Assembly: GCA_900555045.1 (NCBI GenBank)
Contig: USJW01000036.1
Coordinates: forward strand, 1-40,331
Reading direction: 5' to 3'
DNA: 40,331 nt
DNA from: an uncultured Clostridium sp.
GTDB lineage: Bacteria; Bacillota; Clostridia; Lachnospirales; Lachnospiraceae
Numbering within the stretch: position 1 is the stretch's first letter; each line of letters opens with the position of its first letter. The notes below the pieces were generated by a model, which worked only from the letters and a program-made list of their open reading frames with translations, did not search any database and had not been told where the DNA came from. Positions 1 to 8,086 of the stretch are shown here, in pieces. The position numbers and the translations under genes were made by a program.

Positions 1-80
1 TGAGTTCTTTCGAGGTTATCCACGAAGATATTCTTTATGATATCGTTCCCCTTTACGATTTCCTGTATGACTACCTGTAA
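1..80 (+). CDS. C-terminal tail of an unidentified protein (partial)
   Basis: The third forward frame is open from the window edge for 25 codons and stops with TAA at 78-80. The visible tail ends in the acidic, aromatic-rich residues PLYDFLYDYL. I do not recognise a family. A rho-independent terminator at 192-220 shows that some transcript does come in from the left, which supports a gene here, but the stretch is too short for its coding status to be sure. Confidence 0.3.
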   Translation, partial: SSFEVIHEDILYDIVPLYDFLYDYL

Positions 81-153
81 AATCTTCCATCACTCCCTTA
101 CCTGACCGGAAGGTTTCGCGTGGCAGGGCATATTGCCTGACTACTTTTTTACC

Positions 154-173
154 GCCGGTGGGAAACCACCGGC
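154..173 (+). other. GAAA-tetraloop hairpin in 3' untranslated region
   Basis: A perfect 8-bp stem GCCGGTGG/CCACCGGC closes a GAAA tetraloop. It lies between the stop codon at 80 and the terminator at 192-220, and is preceded by a T-rich stretch. Positions 81-190 hold no other gene. This may be just 3'-UTR structure or the end of a small RNA. Confidence 0.4.
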
Positions 174-191
174 ACTCCCTTTAAACTGATT

Positions 192-220
192 GAGCCTCCG
201 AAAAACGGAGGCTCTTTTTA
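192..220 (+). terminator. Rho-independent terminator
   Basis: Perfect 9-bp stem GAGCCTCCG/CGGAGGCTC with an AAAAA loop, followed by TTTTTA. It ends transcription entering from the left and also lies just beyond the 3' end of the NUDIX gene on the opposite strand. Confidence 0.85.
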
Positions 221-249
221 TTGAATGTGATGGGCATTGGCCGATTACT

Positions 250-795
250 TCATCCCTTATAAAACTGCAACGCGTACAACAGCGAGAGCATCGACACCCC
301 GCAGCGGATCTCATTGTCCCTCAGCATCTGAGTCACCCGCTCCCTCCCCATCCACACCGTTTTACCCACCTCGTTCTCGTCATAGACCTGCGACTGCCGG
401 TCAACCCGCGCCGCAAAGACATGGACCGTCAGGTCCGACATCCCGTTGCTGGGGTTCTGGGTGCACAGAAACGTCAAATTCTTCAGCGTGCACCCCGTCT
501 CCTCCAGGCACTCCCTCTTAACCGCCTCTGCGGCGCTTTCCCCGCGCTCCACTCTCCCGGCGGGGACCTCCCACTCCATCCGTCCGGTGGTATACCGCTT
601 GGACTGAATCATGAGGATCTCGTCCCGCTCGTTTATCACCACGCAGCTGACGGATTCACAGGGATAGTGCAGCCTGTGGTACGCCGGTATGACCTGGCCG
701 TCCGGCAACCGGACCCGGTCCCGGTACAGGGAAACCCAGTCGCTCTCATAGATCACTTCCCGCGCGAGCATCCGCGGAAACCCTTCCTGATTCAA
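250..795 (-). CDS. NUDIX hydrolase, ADP-ribose pyrophosphatase-like
   Basis: A 181-residue NUDIX-fold hydrolase. The complete Nudix box lies at about residues 80-102: Gly, Glu after five residues, then the REC-LEETG core that binds Mg2+ and holds the catalytic Glu. The overall shape (N-terminal strand pair, then the box, about 180 aa) resembles ADP-ribose or nucleoside-diphosphate-sugar pyrophosphatases, but the substrate cannot be fixed from sequence. The start is a judgement call. A TTG at 793-795 has a perfect AGGAGGTG eight bases upstream; an ATG at 769-771 with a weaker AGGAAGGG is the alternative. The gene follows the RpiR regulator by about 23 bp on the same strand and is probably co-transcribed with it, which hints at clearing a phosphorylated or nucleotide-sugar metabolite of the alpha-glucoside pathway. 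That link is inference. Confidence 0.85.
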   Translation of the reverse strand: MNQEGFPRMLAREVIYESDWVSLYRDRVRLPDGQVIPAYHRLHYPCESVSCVVINERDEILMIQSKRYTTGRMEWEVPAGRVERGESAAEAVKRECLEETGCTLKNLTFLCTQNPSNGMSDLTVHVFAARVDRQSQVYDENEVGKTVWMGRERVTQMLRDNEIRCGVSMLSLLYALQFYKG

Positions 796-818
796 CGAAC
801 ACACCTCCTCATTTGATC

Positions 819-1604
819 TCAAAACCGCTCTGTATTTCCCGCGAGCTTCCTCCGCTCCAGGTAATCCACATACCCCTCGTAGATCAGGTGGAACAGCAGG
901 TGTAACGTCAGATACGAAGTCTGGTTCAGCTTCATGGGCCCGTCGATGTAGGAGCTCTGGAAATAAAAGTTGTATTTGGTGATGGAGGCCAGCTCGTTGT
1001 TCCCCAGGTTTGTCACCGACACCATGGGGATGTCGCGGACGCCCAGATTGTGGATGGTCTCCTTGTAACTGTCGATGTTCCCGGACAGGGACACGATAAA
1101 GAGCAGGTCGCTCTCCTGGAAGTTCTTCCGGGCGATCCGAAACTCCGTGGTGGCCGGCAGCAGAATCAGGTTCTTGTTCACATTGAGCAGGCAGCGGGCG
1201 AATTCGCTCAGCATCAGCCTCTGCCCGTAGCCGGTGCCGAAGGCGTACAGCTGCGTGGCGCGCTCCATCTTCCCGTAGATCTGGTCCTTCAAGTTATTCT
1301 GCTGAAACACCTTGATGGTCTGGGCGATATCCTGGTTTAACTCCTGGATCGGATCCCTGAGCGCGATGGCCCTGCCGGTCTCATTCTCCCGCCTGAGAAA
1401 ATATTTGAATTCACTGTAGCCGGAAAAATCCAGCTTTTTCACCGTGCGGATGATGGACGTGGTGGACACGTTGCATTGCTGCGCCAGCTCAGCGATGCTG
1501 ATTTTCGTGCACAGCTCCAGATGGTTCCTCACAAAGTGGAGCACATGCAGATCATTGTCGTTCAGATTGCGGTAGTGATCGTTGATTACTGCGTCTAATG
1601 TCAT
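819..1604 (-). CDS. RpiR-family transcriptional regulator of the alpha-glucoside locus
   Basis: A 261-residue regulator with an N-terminal RpiR-type helix-turn-helix (about residues 25-70, with the turn around CNVSTTSIIRTVKKL) and a C-terminal SIS sugar-phosphate-binding domain (about 100-240, with a VSLSGN phosphosugar loop). The ATG at 1602-1604 is chosen because GAGGAGGG sits five bases upstream; an in-frame start nine codons earlier has no ribosome site. The gene is divergent from a GH4 glucosidase and EIICB permease, the same gene set as Bacillus subtilis glvA-glvR-glvC, where the RpiR-type GlvR is the local regulator. The likely ligand is a 6-phospho-alpha-glucoside or glucose 6-phosphate (inference). 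Confidence 0.88.
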   Translation of the reverse strand: MTLDAVINDHYRNLNDNDLHVLHFVRNHLELCTKISIAELAQQCNVSTTSIIRTVKKLDFSGYSEFKYFLRRENETGRAIALRDPIQELNQDIAQTIKVFQQNNLKDQIYGKMERATQLYAFGTGYGQRLMLSEFARCLLNVNKNLILLPATTEFRIARKNFQESDLLFIVSLSGNIDSYKETIHNLGVRDIPMVSVTNLGNNELASITKYNFYFQSSYIDGPMKLNQTSYLTLHLLFHLIYEGYVDYLERRKLAGNTERF

Positions 1605-1958
1605 GGTTTCCCTCCTCATCCGCATCCCCAAAAACGGCCGCGGAGCCCGTTTAGCCTAGTATAGCAAATGGCGCTGTGAGATACAAGAATTTACAGAAAT
1701 AAATTCCAGGATCTTATGCAAACAGCACAAATAAATTCCTCATTCTGCTTATTTTTCCCACAGTTCCGTCAATTTTCATGAAATAAAATACAGAAAAAAT
1801 AAAAAAGTACAGTGTATGAATATGGCTCCTTTATGAGCAAATTTCATTTACAATTAACCAAAACTGTTTTAATATACAACCAACAGAACGATAAATTTGC
1901 AAAAGATGCGCATCTTTTTCCGAATTTTCCATCTCAATTTCAAGGAGGATTTTTTTAC
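1605..1958. promoter_or_regulatory. Divergent control region of the glv-type locus
   Basis: This 354-bp AT-rich gap has no gene. Leftward promoter for the RpiR gene: TTGTAT at 1681-1686 (as +), 17-bp spacer, TATACT at 1658-1663. Rightward candidate for the glucosidase: TTTACA at 1847-1852, 17-bp spacer, TAATAT at 1870-1875. Possible regulator sites are an inverted repeat GAATTT-N8-AAATTC at 1687-1706 abutting the leftward -35; a direct repeat AAATAAATTCC at 1697-1707 and 1729-1739, 32 bp apart (three helical turns); and a perfect palindrome TTTCATGAAA at 1774-1783. I saw no convincing cre site. Confidence 0.55.
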
Positions 1959-3275
1959 ATGAAAGCTTCATCGATCGTCATCGCCGGAGGCGGCAGTACC
2001 TATACACCTGAAATTATCCTGATGCTGTTGGACAACCTGCACCGCTTCCCAATCCGCCAGATCAAATTCTACGACAACGATCCTGAGCGCCAGCAGGTCA
2101 TCGCCGACGCATGCGAGATCATCCTGCGGGAACAGGCGCCGGACATCCGCTTCCTCGCCACATCGGACCCCCGGGAGGCATTCACGGACATCGACTTCTG
2201 CATGGCCCACATCCGCGTGGGAAAATACGAGATGCGGGATTACGATGAAAAAATCCCGCTGAAATACGGCCTGGTCGGCCAGGAGACCTGCGGTCCCGGC
2301 GGCATCGCCTACGGGCTGCGCTCCATCACCGGCGTCATCGAGCTGATCGACTACATGCAGCAGTACTCGCCGGACGCCTGGATGTTAAACTACTCAAACC
2401 CGGCTGCCATCGTGGCTGAGGCGGTCCGCAAGGCGCGCCCCGGCGCAAAGGTGCTCAACATCTGCGACATGCCCATCGACATCGAGGAGCGCATGGCAAA
2501 GATCGCGGGCCTCTCCTCCCGAAAGGACCTGGTGGTCCGCTACTACGGCTTAAACCACTTCGGCTTTTGGTGCGACATCCGTGACAGACAGGGCAACGAC
2601 CTGATGCCAAAGATCAAGGAGTATGTGAAGGTAAACGGCTACAACTTGGAGCCCATCGGCCAGGAGCCGCGCCTCAACGACCCGGATTGGCTAAAAACCT
2701 ACCGGTTCGCAAAAGAGCTGTACGAGACAGACCCCACGGTTCTGCCCACCACCTACTTCAAATACTACCTGTTCCCGGACCACGTGGTGGCGGACTCCGA
2801 TCCAAGTTATACCCGGGTGGACATGATCCGCGACGGCCGCGAAAAGTGGGTGTTTGAGGAGTGCCGGAGAATTAAGGAGGCCGGGACCGCGAAGGGTACC
2901 AACCTGCAGATCGGCGTGCACGCCAGCTTTATCGTGGACCTGGCCCGGGCCATCGCCTTCAACACCCACGAGCGCATGCTGCTGATCGTGGAGAACCAGG
3001 GCGCCATCCCCAACATCCCGGCCACGGCGATGGTGGAGATCCCCTGCATCGTGGGCGCAAACGGGCCCGAGCGCATGTGCATCGGGGAGATCCCCTGGTT
3101 CCAGAAGGGGCTCATCGAGCAGCAGCTGGCCGTGGAGGCGTATTTCGAGCACTCCTACCAGAAGCTCTGGCAGGCGCTCATCCTCTCAAAGACCATGAAG
3201 GACGCGGACGTGGCAAAGCGGCTTCTGGACGAACTGATCGAGGCCAATAAAGGGTATTGGCCTGAGTTAAACTGA
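1959..3275 (+). CDS. glvA: GH4 6-phospho-alpha-glucosidase
   Basis: A cytoplasmic, NAD+- and Mn2+-dependent family 4 glycosidase of 438 residues that splits 6-phospho-alpha-glucosides such as maltose 6-phosphate, imported by the adjacent PTS permease. The N-terminal Rossmann glycine motif is AGGGSTYTPE (9-18). CDMP at 169-172 supplies the metal-binding Cys and catalytic Asp; the CDMP form is typical of alpha-specific members, whereas beta-specific ones carry CNVP-like motifs. The second metal ligand is His200 in GLNHFG, and the tyrosine cluster near 266-270 is in the expected place for the catalytic Tyr. The ATG at 1959 has AAGGAGGA about nine bases upstream; the same frame is open back to 1812 but without a ribosome site. 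The EIICB gene follows after 42 bp. malH is the equivalent name in other Firmicutes. Confidence 0.95.
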   Translation: MKASSIVIAGGGSTYTPEIILMLLDNLHRFPIRQIKFYDNDPERQQVIADACEIILREQAPDIRFLATSDPREAFTDIDFCMAHIRVGKYEMRDYDEKIPLKYGLVGQETCGPGGIAYGLRSITGVIELIDYMQQYSPDAWMLNYSNPAAIVAEAVRKARPGAKVLNICDMPIDIEERMAKIAGLSSRKDLVVRYYGLNHFGFWCDIRDRQGNDLMPKIKEYVKVNGYNLEPIGQEPRLNDPDWLKTYRFAKELYETDPTVLPTTYFKYYLFPDHVVADSDPSYTRVDMIRDGREKWVFEECRRIKEAGTAKGTNLQIGVHASFIVDLARAIAFNTHERMLLIVENQGAIPNIPATAMVEIPCIVGANGPERMCIGEIPWFQKGLIEQQLAVEAYFEHSYQKLWQALILSKTMKDADVAKRLLDELIEANKGYWPELN

Positions 3276-3317
3276 AGGGGTGTACTTACATAATCGATTT
3301 TAATTGGAGGGGTAAAT

Positions 3318-4904
3318 ATGAGGACATATATTCAAAAATTAGGTAAATCGCTGATGGCACCGCTGTCAATCATCGTGGCCGCCGGGCTCCTGCTGGGCCT
3401 GGCCTCCACCCTGCTCAATCCCCTGATCTTCGGGGACAGCCTTAAAAATCTGGCCGCGGTGGGCGGCTTTGTCAGCCTGGTGAACGCGCTGGCGGGCGCT
3501 CTGTTCGGCCTGCTGCCCATCCTGTTTTGTATCTCGGTGGCCATCGGCATGGTCCGGGAGGACAAGGAAATCGCCGCGTTCTCCGCGGTCATCGGCTTCG
3601 TGCTGTTCCACACCACCATCCGCTTCTTCCTCTCGCTCAAGGGGTTAAACGCGGACACCGTGGCCGTGGACTACCTGACTGGCAGCGGGATGAGCTACCT
3701 CGACGCGGTCAAGGAGAACTCCGCCTACGACACCGTGTTTGGAATCTTCACCTACCGGATGGGCATATTCGGCGGAATCATCACCGGCCTCTGGACCGCG
3801 CTCATCCACAACCGCTTCCACCAGACCCAGCTTCCCACCGCGCTCAGCTTTTTCAGCGGCAAGCGCTTCGTGCCGATCATGATGACCGTGACCATCCCGT
3901 TCTTGGCGGTGGTGATGTACTTCGTGTGGCCTGTGTTCAACATGGCGATCAACGGCTTCGGCAACCTGATCCAGGCGGCAGGCGCTCTCGGAACCTTCAT
4001 CTACGGCTTCCTCGAGCGGCTTTTAATCCCCACCGGCCTGCACCACATTTTAAACCAGCTGATCCGTTTCACCCCCATCGGCGGAACCGCGACCATCGAC
4101 GGCCAGCAGGTCTCCGGCGCCCTGACCATCTTCAACACCCTGCTCATGCAGTCTAACCCGGATCTGGATCTGATGCGCCAGGCCACCCGCTTCCTGACTC
4201 AGGGCACGCACCCGTTCATGGTATTCGGACTTCCGGCGGCCTGCCTGGCCATGTACCGCACCGCGCTTCCGGAAAATAAAGCCAAGGTGAAGGGCACGCT
4301 GCTGGCTGCGGCTCTTACCTCCTTCGCCACCGGCATCACCGAGCCCATCGAGTTTGCGTTCATCTTCATCTCCCCGGTGCTCTGGGTGTTCCACGCCTTC
4401 ATGGCCGGGCTGTCCTTCCTGATCAACACGCTGCTCGGCGTCATGATCGGCAACGCGGGCGGCGGCCTGATCGACCTCATGCTGTTCGGCGTGCTGCGCG
4501 GCTTCCAGACCAAGTGGTATCTGAACGTCCTGGTTGGAATCGGCTACGCGGTAGTCTACTACAATGTGTTCAAATTTGTGATTGTTCGGAAGAACTTAAA
4601 AACTCCGGGGCGTGACACGGACGACTCCGAGGCGGAAGCGCTCTCCGCTCCCGTGGAAGCCGGTAGCCTTGGCACCTCCATCATGGAAGCGCTGGGCGGC
4701 AGAGACAACATCGTGGAGATCGACAACTGCATCAGCCGTCTGCGCCTGGTCTTAAGGGACACCAAGCTGGCCGACGACAAATTGCTCAAGGCCACCGGCT
4801 CCCTGGGCGTCATCCGGATCAACGACGAGAACATCCAGGTGGTGTACGGAACCAAGGTGGAGAAGGCGGCGGCTGAGCTCAAACATGCCTGCAATATGAG
4901 GTGA
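3318..4904 (+). CDS. glvC: PTS alpha-glucoside-specific EIICB permease
   Basis: A 528-residue PTS transporter: a membrane EIIC domain of about 430 residues with roughly ten hydrophobic segments, a short polar linker (about 430-450), and a C-terminal EIIB domain with the phosphorylated Cys471 in the motif DNCISRLRL. It imports and phosphorylates alpha-glucosides, giving the substrate of the GH4 enzyme upstream. GGAGGGG lies five bases before the ATG. No EIIA domain is fused and no EIIA gene lies in the locus, so the phosphoryl group must come from a glucose-type EIIA encoded elsewhere, as in other glv/mal systems. malB or aglA are equivalent names. I see no clear terminator between this gene and the next promoter at 4949. 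Confidence 0.93.
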   Translation: MRTYIQKLGKSLMAPLSIIVAAGLLLGLASTLLNPLIFGDSLKNLAAVGGFVSLVNALAGALFGLLPILFCISVAIGMVREDKEIAAFSAVIGFVLFHTTIRFFLSLKGLNADTVAVDYLTGSGMSYLDAVKENSAYDTVFGIFTYRMGIFGGIITGLWTALIHNRFHQTQLPTALSFFSGKRFVPIMMTVTIPFLAVVMYFVWPVFNMAINGFGNLIQAAGALGTFIYGFLERLLIPTGLHHILNQLIRFTPIGGTATIDGQQVSGALTIFNTLLMQSNPDLDLMRQATRFLTQGTHPFMVFGLPAACLAMYRTALPENKAKVKGTLLAAALTSFATGITEPIEFAFIFISPVLWVFHAFMAGLSFLINTLLGVMIGNAGGGLIDLMLFGVLRGFQTKWYLNVLVGIGYAVVYYNVFKFVIVRKNLKTPGRDTDDSEAEALSAPVEAGSLGTSIMEALGGRDNIVEIDNCISRLRLVLRDTKLADDKLLKATGSLGVIRINDENIQVVYGTKVEKAAAELKHACNMR

Positions 4905-4948
4905 TTTCGAACCATTTTCAGCCCGATTCCAGCCAAAAAACTCTACGG

Positions 4949-4977
4949 TTTACATAAATTCAATTTTGTGGTATAAT
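4949..4977 (+). promoter_or_regulatory. Promoter of the CarD-like gene
   Basis: TTTACA at 4949-4954, exactly 17 bases, then TATAAT at 4972-4977. The gene therefore has its own transcript independent of the glv operon, with a leader of about 45 bases. Confidence 0.75.
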
Positions 4978-5029
4978 AGATAAATACCCCGTAAACAGTT
5001 GAGCAGACTCTGTTCAGAAAGGTGGGAAT

Positions 5030-5551
5030 TTGTTTAATAAGAGGGAATTTATTTTCTACGGAACCGTAGGCGTGTGCCAGGTATCTGAGATCTCCAAGCC
5101 GGATTTTTCCGAGCAGGACCGTCTGTACTACTACCTGGTGCCCAAGTTTGAGAAGGATACCACGATTTATATTCCGGTGGGCAGCGACAAGGTGATCATG
5201 CGAAAGATTATGACCCGTCAGGAAGCGGAAGATTTCGTCCAGTCCTGGCCAGCCATTGAATGCAAGGAATATAGCAACTACAGAGAGCGGAGCCAGACCT
5301 ACAAGCTGGCGCTCCAATCCGGGGACTGCCTGCAGTTCGCCTCCATGATCAAGGAGATCTCCCGGCTGACACCGGCCCGGAAGGGGCGGACACTCTCCAC
5401 CTCCGAGCGGGACGTGGCGAAGGTCGCGAGAAAGCTGCTGTTCGGCGAGCTGGCGGTGGCGCTGGATTTGCCTCCCGAGGAGGTGCCGGACTACATCCAG
5501 AACCAGAGCGAGGCGACGGACGCACCAGCTAATTTATCCATATCATTTTAA
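5030..5551 (+). CDS. CarD/CdnL-family RNA polymerase-binding regulator
   Basis: A 173-residue stand-alone protein. The first 60 residues form a CarD/CdnL/TRCF-type Tudor-like domain, starting with a hydrophobic strand and the conserved GTVGVCQVSEI, and continuing through YYYLVPKFE and YIPVG, which normally contacts the RNA polymerase beta subunit. The rest (about 75-155) is helical, as in CdnL. Members stabilise open complexes at selected promoters. Translation starts at an unusual TTG (5030-5032), supported by AAAGGTGGG just upstream and by the family's N-terminus. Monocistronic: own promoter at 4949 and a terminator at 5553-5595. Which promoters it acts on cannot be read here; a link to the flanking sugar loci is only positional. 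Confidence 0.85.
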   Translation: MFNKREFIFYGTVGVCQVSEISKPDFSEQDRLYYYLVPKFEKDTTIYIPVGSDKVIMRKIMTRQEAEDFVQSWPAIECKEYSNYRERSQTYKLALQSGDCLQFASMIKEISRLTPARKGRTLSTSERDVAKVARKLLFGELAVALDLPPEEVPDYIQNQSEATDAPANLSISF

Positions 5552-5552
5552 A

Positions 5553-5595
5553 AAACAGGAGTACTGCAAAAGAAATTTTTGCAGTGCTCCTGTTT
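5553..5595. terminator. Bidirectional terminator between convergent genes
   Basis: A long stem, AAACAGGAGTACTGCAAAA pairing with TTTTGCAGTGCTCCTGTTT, sits between the CarD-like stop at 5551 and the MBL gene stop at 5599. T-runs occur on both strands. Confidence 0.85.
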
Positions 5596-5598
5596 CAT

Positions 5599-6282
5599 TT
5601 ATACCTGGACAATCTCAAATCCTTTTTCCGTCAGAAGCTCCTCGCAGGCGCTGTCCAGATGCATACAGTATACAGATTTCCGTTTTTCCCGCGGAATCCA
5701 CTGTTCCAGTTTTCCGTAGAAGCAATGGGACGGCACGGGGGAATCGTGGGTGGATGTGTCCTGATAAATCTTCTGGATGGCCCCCTCAAGGAAGCCCGCG
5801 CGGATCTCGTCCGGCACATCCGAGGCATCCCCGCTGTAATAAATGCACTCCTCGCCGTCGGAGAGCAGGTAGCCGTAGCACTTCATGTCCAGAGCGTGCT
5901 TGACCGGAATGGGCTCAGCCCGCAGCCCCGCCTTGTTTTCCGGGAGGCGTTCCAGGTAAACATATCCGTTTGGATCGATTCCCTCCAATGTCAGAAGCTG
6001 CTTTACCGTGGCCTCTGGGTGGATGACGTGGACTTTCATGCCGTGAATGCAGTAATAGTAGGAAATCAGAGTTCCAAGGCTGCCCACATGGTCGGCGTGG
6101 AGGTGCGTGAGGATCACATAGACCTGGCTTATGCTGTCCAAATCCTCCCTCCGGTAGAGGGTGTCGAAGGCCGTCTCCCCGCAGTCTAAGAGGTAGAGTT
6201 CATCGCCGTTTTTTATGTAAGCGCCTGTGTTGCCGTAAAGGGGATAAAAGGCAGAGCCCTTTCCCAGGAAGTTAAGTTTCAT
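5599..6282 (-). CDS. MBL-fold metallohydrolase in the ABC importer operon
   Basis: A 227-residue metallo-beta-lactamase-fold hydrolase. The metal motif HLHADH (60-65) sits in THLHADHVG, with further ligands likely in VKHALD, YYSGDASD and CMHLDS. Size and the YSGDAS segment place it near the RNase Z/PhnP-like branch that cleaves phosphodiesters, including cyclic phosphates, rather than beta-lactams. AGGAGG lies seven bases before the ATG. It is the last gene of the operon, 11 bp after the permease gene, so it probably processes the imported solute or a derivative. In classic ugp operons this place is held by the glycerophosphodiesterase UgpQ, so a phosphodiesterase role is an attractive but untested guess. 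Confidence 0.85.
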   Translation of the reverse strand: MKLNFLGKGSAFYPLYGNTGAYIKNGDELYLLDCGETAFDTLYRREDLDSISQVYVILTHLHADHVGSLGTLISYYYCIHGMKVHVIHPEATVKQLLTLEGIDPNGYVYLERLPENKAGLRAEPIPVKHALDMKCYGYLLSDGEECIYYSGDASDVPDEIRAGFLEGAIQKIYQDTSTHDSPVPSHCFYGKLEQWIPREKRKSVYCMHLDSACEELLTEKGFEIVQV

Positions 6283-6293
6283 GTAAATGCCTC

Positions 6294-7115
6294 CTATTCT
6301 TTAATTCCTGCGCTCACGAAGCTGCTCATAAACTGCTTCTGGGCGACGAAGAATGCCAGGAGCAGCGGGATGATGATGATAAACGCTGCGGCGCAGACGT
6401 TGGCCCACTGCATGTTCGCCTCCTTCGACTTGGCGAAGATGGCGAGTCCCACGGTCAGGGTGCGGTTTTCCGGCGAGTTGGTGACAATCAGCGGCCACAG
6501 GTAGTTGTTCCAGTGGTAGCTGACGGAGATAACCGCAAAGGACAGGTAGGCCGGCTTTGCGCAGGGCATGTATACCCTCCAGATGGTCTGCCAGATATTG
6601 GCGCCGTCAATCCGTGCCGCCTCGGCCAGGGCCTTGGGGATGGATTTAAAATGCTGCCTCAACAGGAAGATCGCCAGGGCGCTTCCGTAGAAGGGGAGCA
6701 TCATTCCGATCTTCGTGTCCACCATCCTCATCTCGGAGAGCGTCATGAAGTTGGGGGTGATCAGCACGTCGTTCGGGATGATAATCTGCATGAAAATCAC
6801 CGCGAATACCAGGGAGGAACCCTTGAAATCCATGACGCCCAGGGCGTACGCCGCCAGGGTCGAGGTGATGAACTGGACGGCAAAGGTGCACACCACCAGA
6901 GTCAGGGTGTTGAGGTAATAGGTGGCAAAGGGGATGGCGTTCCACACGTAGTGGATATTATCCAGTGTAAATGCCGTGGTGGGGAACAGCGTCATGTGGA
7001 AGGAGGGGACGGAGAACGCGGTTCCGACCATCCAGATCAGCGGGATCAGCCACAACAGCCCAAGGACAACCGCAAACAGCGATATTGCAAAACCGATTCG
7101 TTTCTTTTTCTGCAT
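6294..7115 (-). CDS. ABC sugar-type importer permease (MalG/UgpE-like)
   Basis: A 273-residue inner-membrane permease with about six transmembrane segments, the first at residues 9-30. The cytoplasmic EAA loop, EAARIDGANIWQTIWRVYMP, near residue 190, docks the ATPase. A well-placed GAGGAGG precedes the ATG. It starts 13 bp after the partner permease and pairs with it. No ATPase gene is present, so the complex must use a shared MsmK/UgpC-type ATPase encoded elsewhere, as many Firmicute carbohydrate importers do. Confidence 0.92.
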   Translation of the reverse strand: MQKKKRIGFAISLFAVVLGLLWLIPLIWMVGTAFSVPSFHMTLFPTTAFTLDNIHYVWNAIPFATYYLNTLTLVVCTFAVQFITSTLAAYALGVMDFKGSSLVFAVIFMQIIIPNDVLITPNFMTLSEMRMVDTKIGMMLPFYGSALAIFLLRQHFKSIPKALAEAARIDGANIWQTIWRVYMPCAKPAYLSFAVISVSYHWNNYLWPLIVTNSPENRTLTVGLAIFAKSKEANMQWANVCAAAFIIIIPLLLAFFVAQKQFMSSFVSAGIKE

Positions 7116-7128
7116 TGCCGATCCTCCT

Positions 7129-8025
7129 CTAATTGTAATGAATCTTCTTATCCTGGCTCAGGAATCTGGGCAGTGCCACGATCATGAGCAGGACAAGCAT
7201 GATGGTTGTCAGGGCGGATGACACCCCGTAGTTGAAGTTAGTGAAGCCCTGCTGGTAGATGTAATAGAGAAGCAGGGTGGAGGCGTTGTTGGGCGCTCCC
7301 TCTGTCATGATGACCACATGGTCCACCAGCTTGAAGCTGTTGGTCAGCGCGATGGTGGAGACAAATAAGAAGGTCGGAGCCAACAGGGGCAGCGTGATTC
7401 TCCTGAAAATGGTCCAGGCGCCCGCGCCGTCGATTCTGGCGGCCTCATTGACCTCCTCGGAGATGCTCTGGATACCGGACAGGAAGAATACCATCAGATA
7501 CCCCGCCTCCTTCCAGACGTACATGAAGGCCATGGCCGGAAGGACGGTCTTTTTGCTGGACAGCACGTTCATGGGCTTCATTCCCAGGGAGGCCAGCATC
7601 TGGTCAAACAGACCATTTTTCGCCATGTAGATGAACATCCAGATGCTCGCGATGGCGATCATGGGCATAATCACCGGGTAGAAGAAGGCGGTGCGCACAA
7701 AGCCCGTAGCCCTGCTCTTCCGGTTGACGATGGTGGCAAGGAACAGTCCCACCGCCATGCTGGGGATGATGGTGATCAGCGCAAAGTAAAGCGTGTTTCC
7801 CATAACCTTCCAGAAAAGGGAGGATCCGGCCAGATTGATATAGTTCTCCAGGCCGATGAACTCCGGCGCCTTCATGCCCAGCTTATATTTCGTCAGGCTC
7901 AGGTAGATGCTCCTGAAAATGGGCCACACCGTAAAGATCAGCATGAAAATCAGCGACGGCGCAACTAACAGCCATGCGATCAGATTGTTTTTCATATCAC
8001 GTTGTTTTTTTGTACGTGTTTTCAT
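7129..8025 (-). CDS. ABC sugar-type importer permease (MalF/UgpA-like)
   Basis: A 298-residue permease with a basic N-terminus, a first membrane helix at about 13-35, and the EAA loop EAARIDGAGAWTIFRRITLP in the C-terminal third. The ATG at 8023-8025 is chosen because AGGGGG lies about ten bases upstream. The in-frame ATG at 8079 would place the start inside the intercistronic hairpin and has no ribosome site. It forms the transport channel together with the following permease. Confidence 0.92.
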   Translation of the reverse strand: MKTRTKKQRDMKNNLIAWLLVAPSLIFMLIFTVWPIFRSIYLSLTKYKLGMKAPEFIGLENYINLAGSSLFWKVMGNTLYFALITIIPSMAVGLFLATIVNRKSRATGFVRTAFFYPVIMPMIAIASIWMFIYMAKNGLFDQMLASLGMKPMNVLSSKKTVLPAMAFMYVWKEAGYLMVFFLSGIQSISEEVNEAARIDGAGAWTIFRRITLPLLAPTFLFVSTIALTNSFKLVDHVVIMTEGAPNNASTLLLYYIYQQGFTNFNYGVSSALTTIMLVLLMIVALPRFLSQDKKIHYN

Positions 8026-8050
8026 AATTTTATTGCCCCCTGTCAGCTTA

Positions 8051-8077
8051 GAAGGAACCTTGTAGCAAGGTTCCTTC
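8051..8077 (-). other. Intercistronic stem-loop after the solute-binding protein gene
   Basis: A perfect 12-bp stem GAAGGAACCTTG/CAAGGTTCCTTC with a 3-base loop, and no T-run in the direction of transcription. It lies ten bases after the binding-protein stop and before the permease. Such hairpins commonly protect the upstream message so that binding protein is made in excess of membrane subunits (family knowledge; not proven here). Confidence 0.65.
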
Positions 8078-8086
8078 ATTTTGGGT

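Noticed and set aside
1812..1958. Upstream extension of the GH4 glucosidase by 49 codons
   Set aside because: No ribosome site at the early start, AT-rich regulatory sequence, and family sequence begins exactly at the ATG at 1959 with AAGGAGGA before it.
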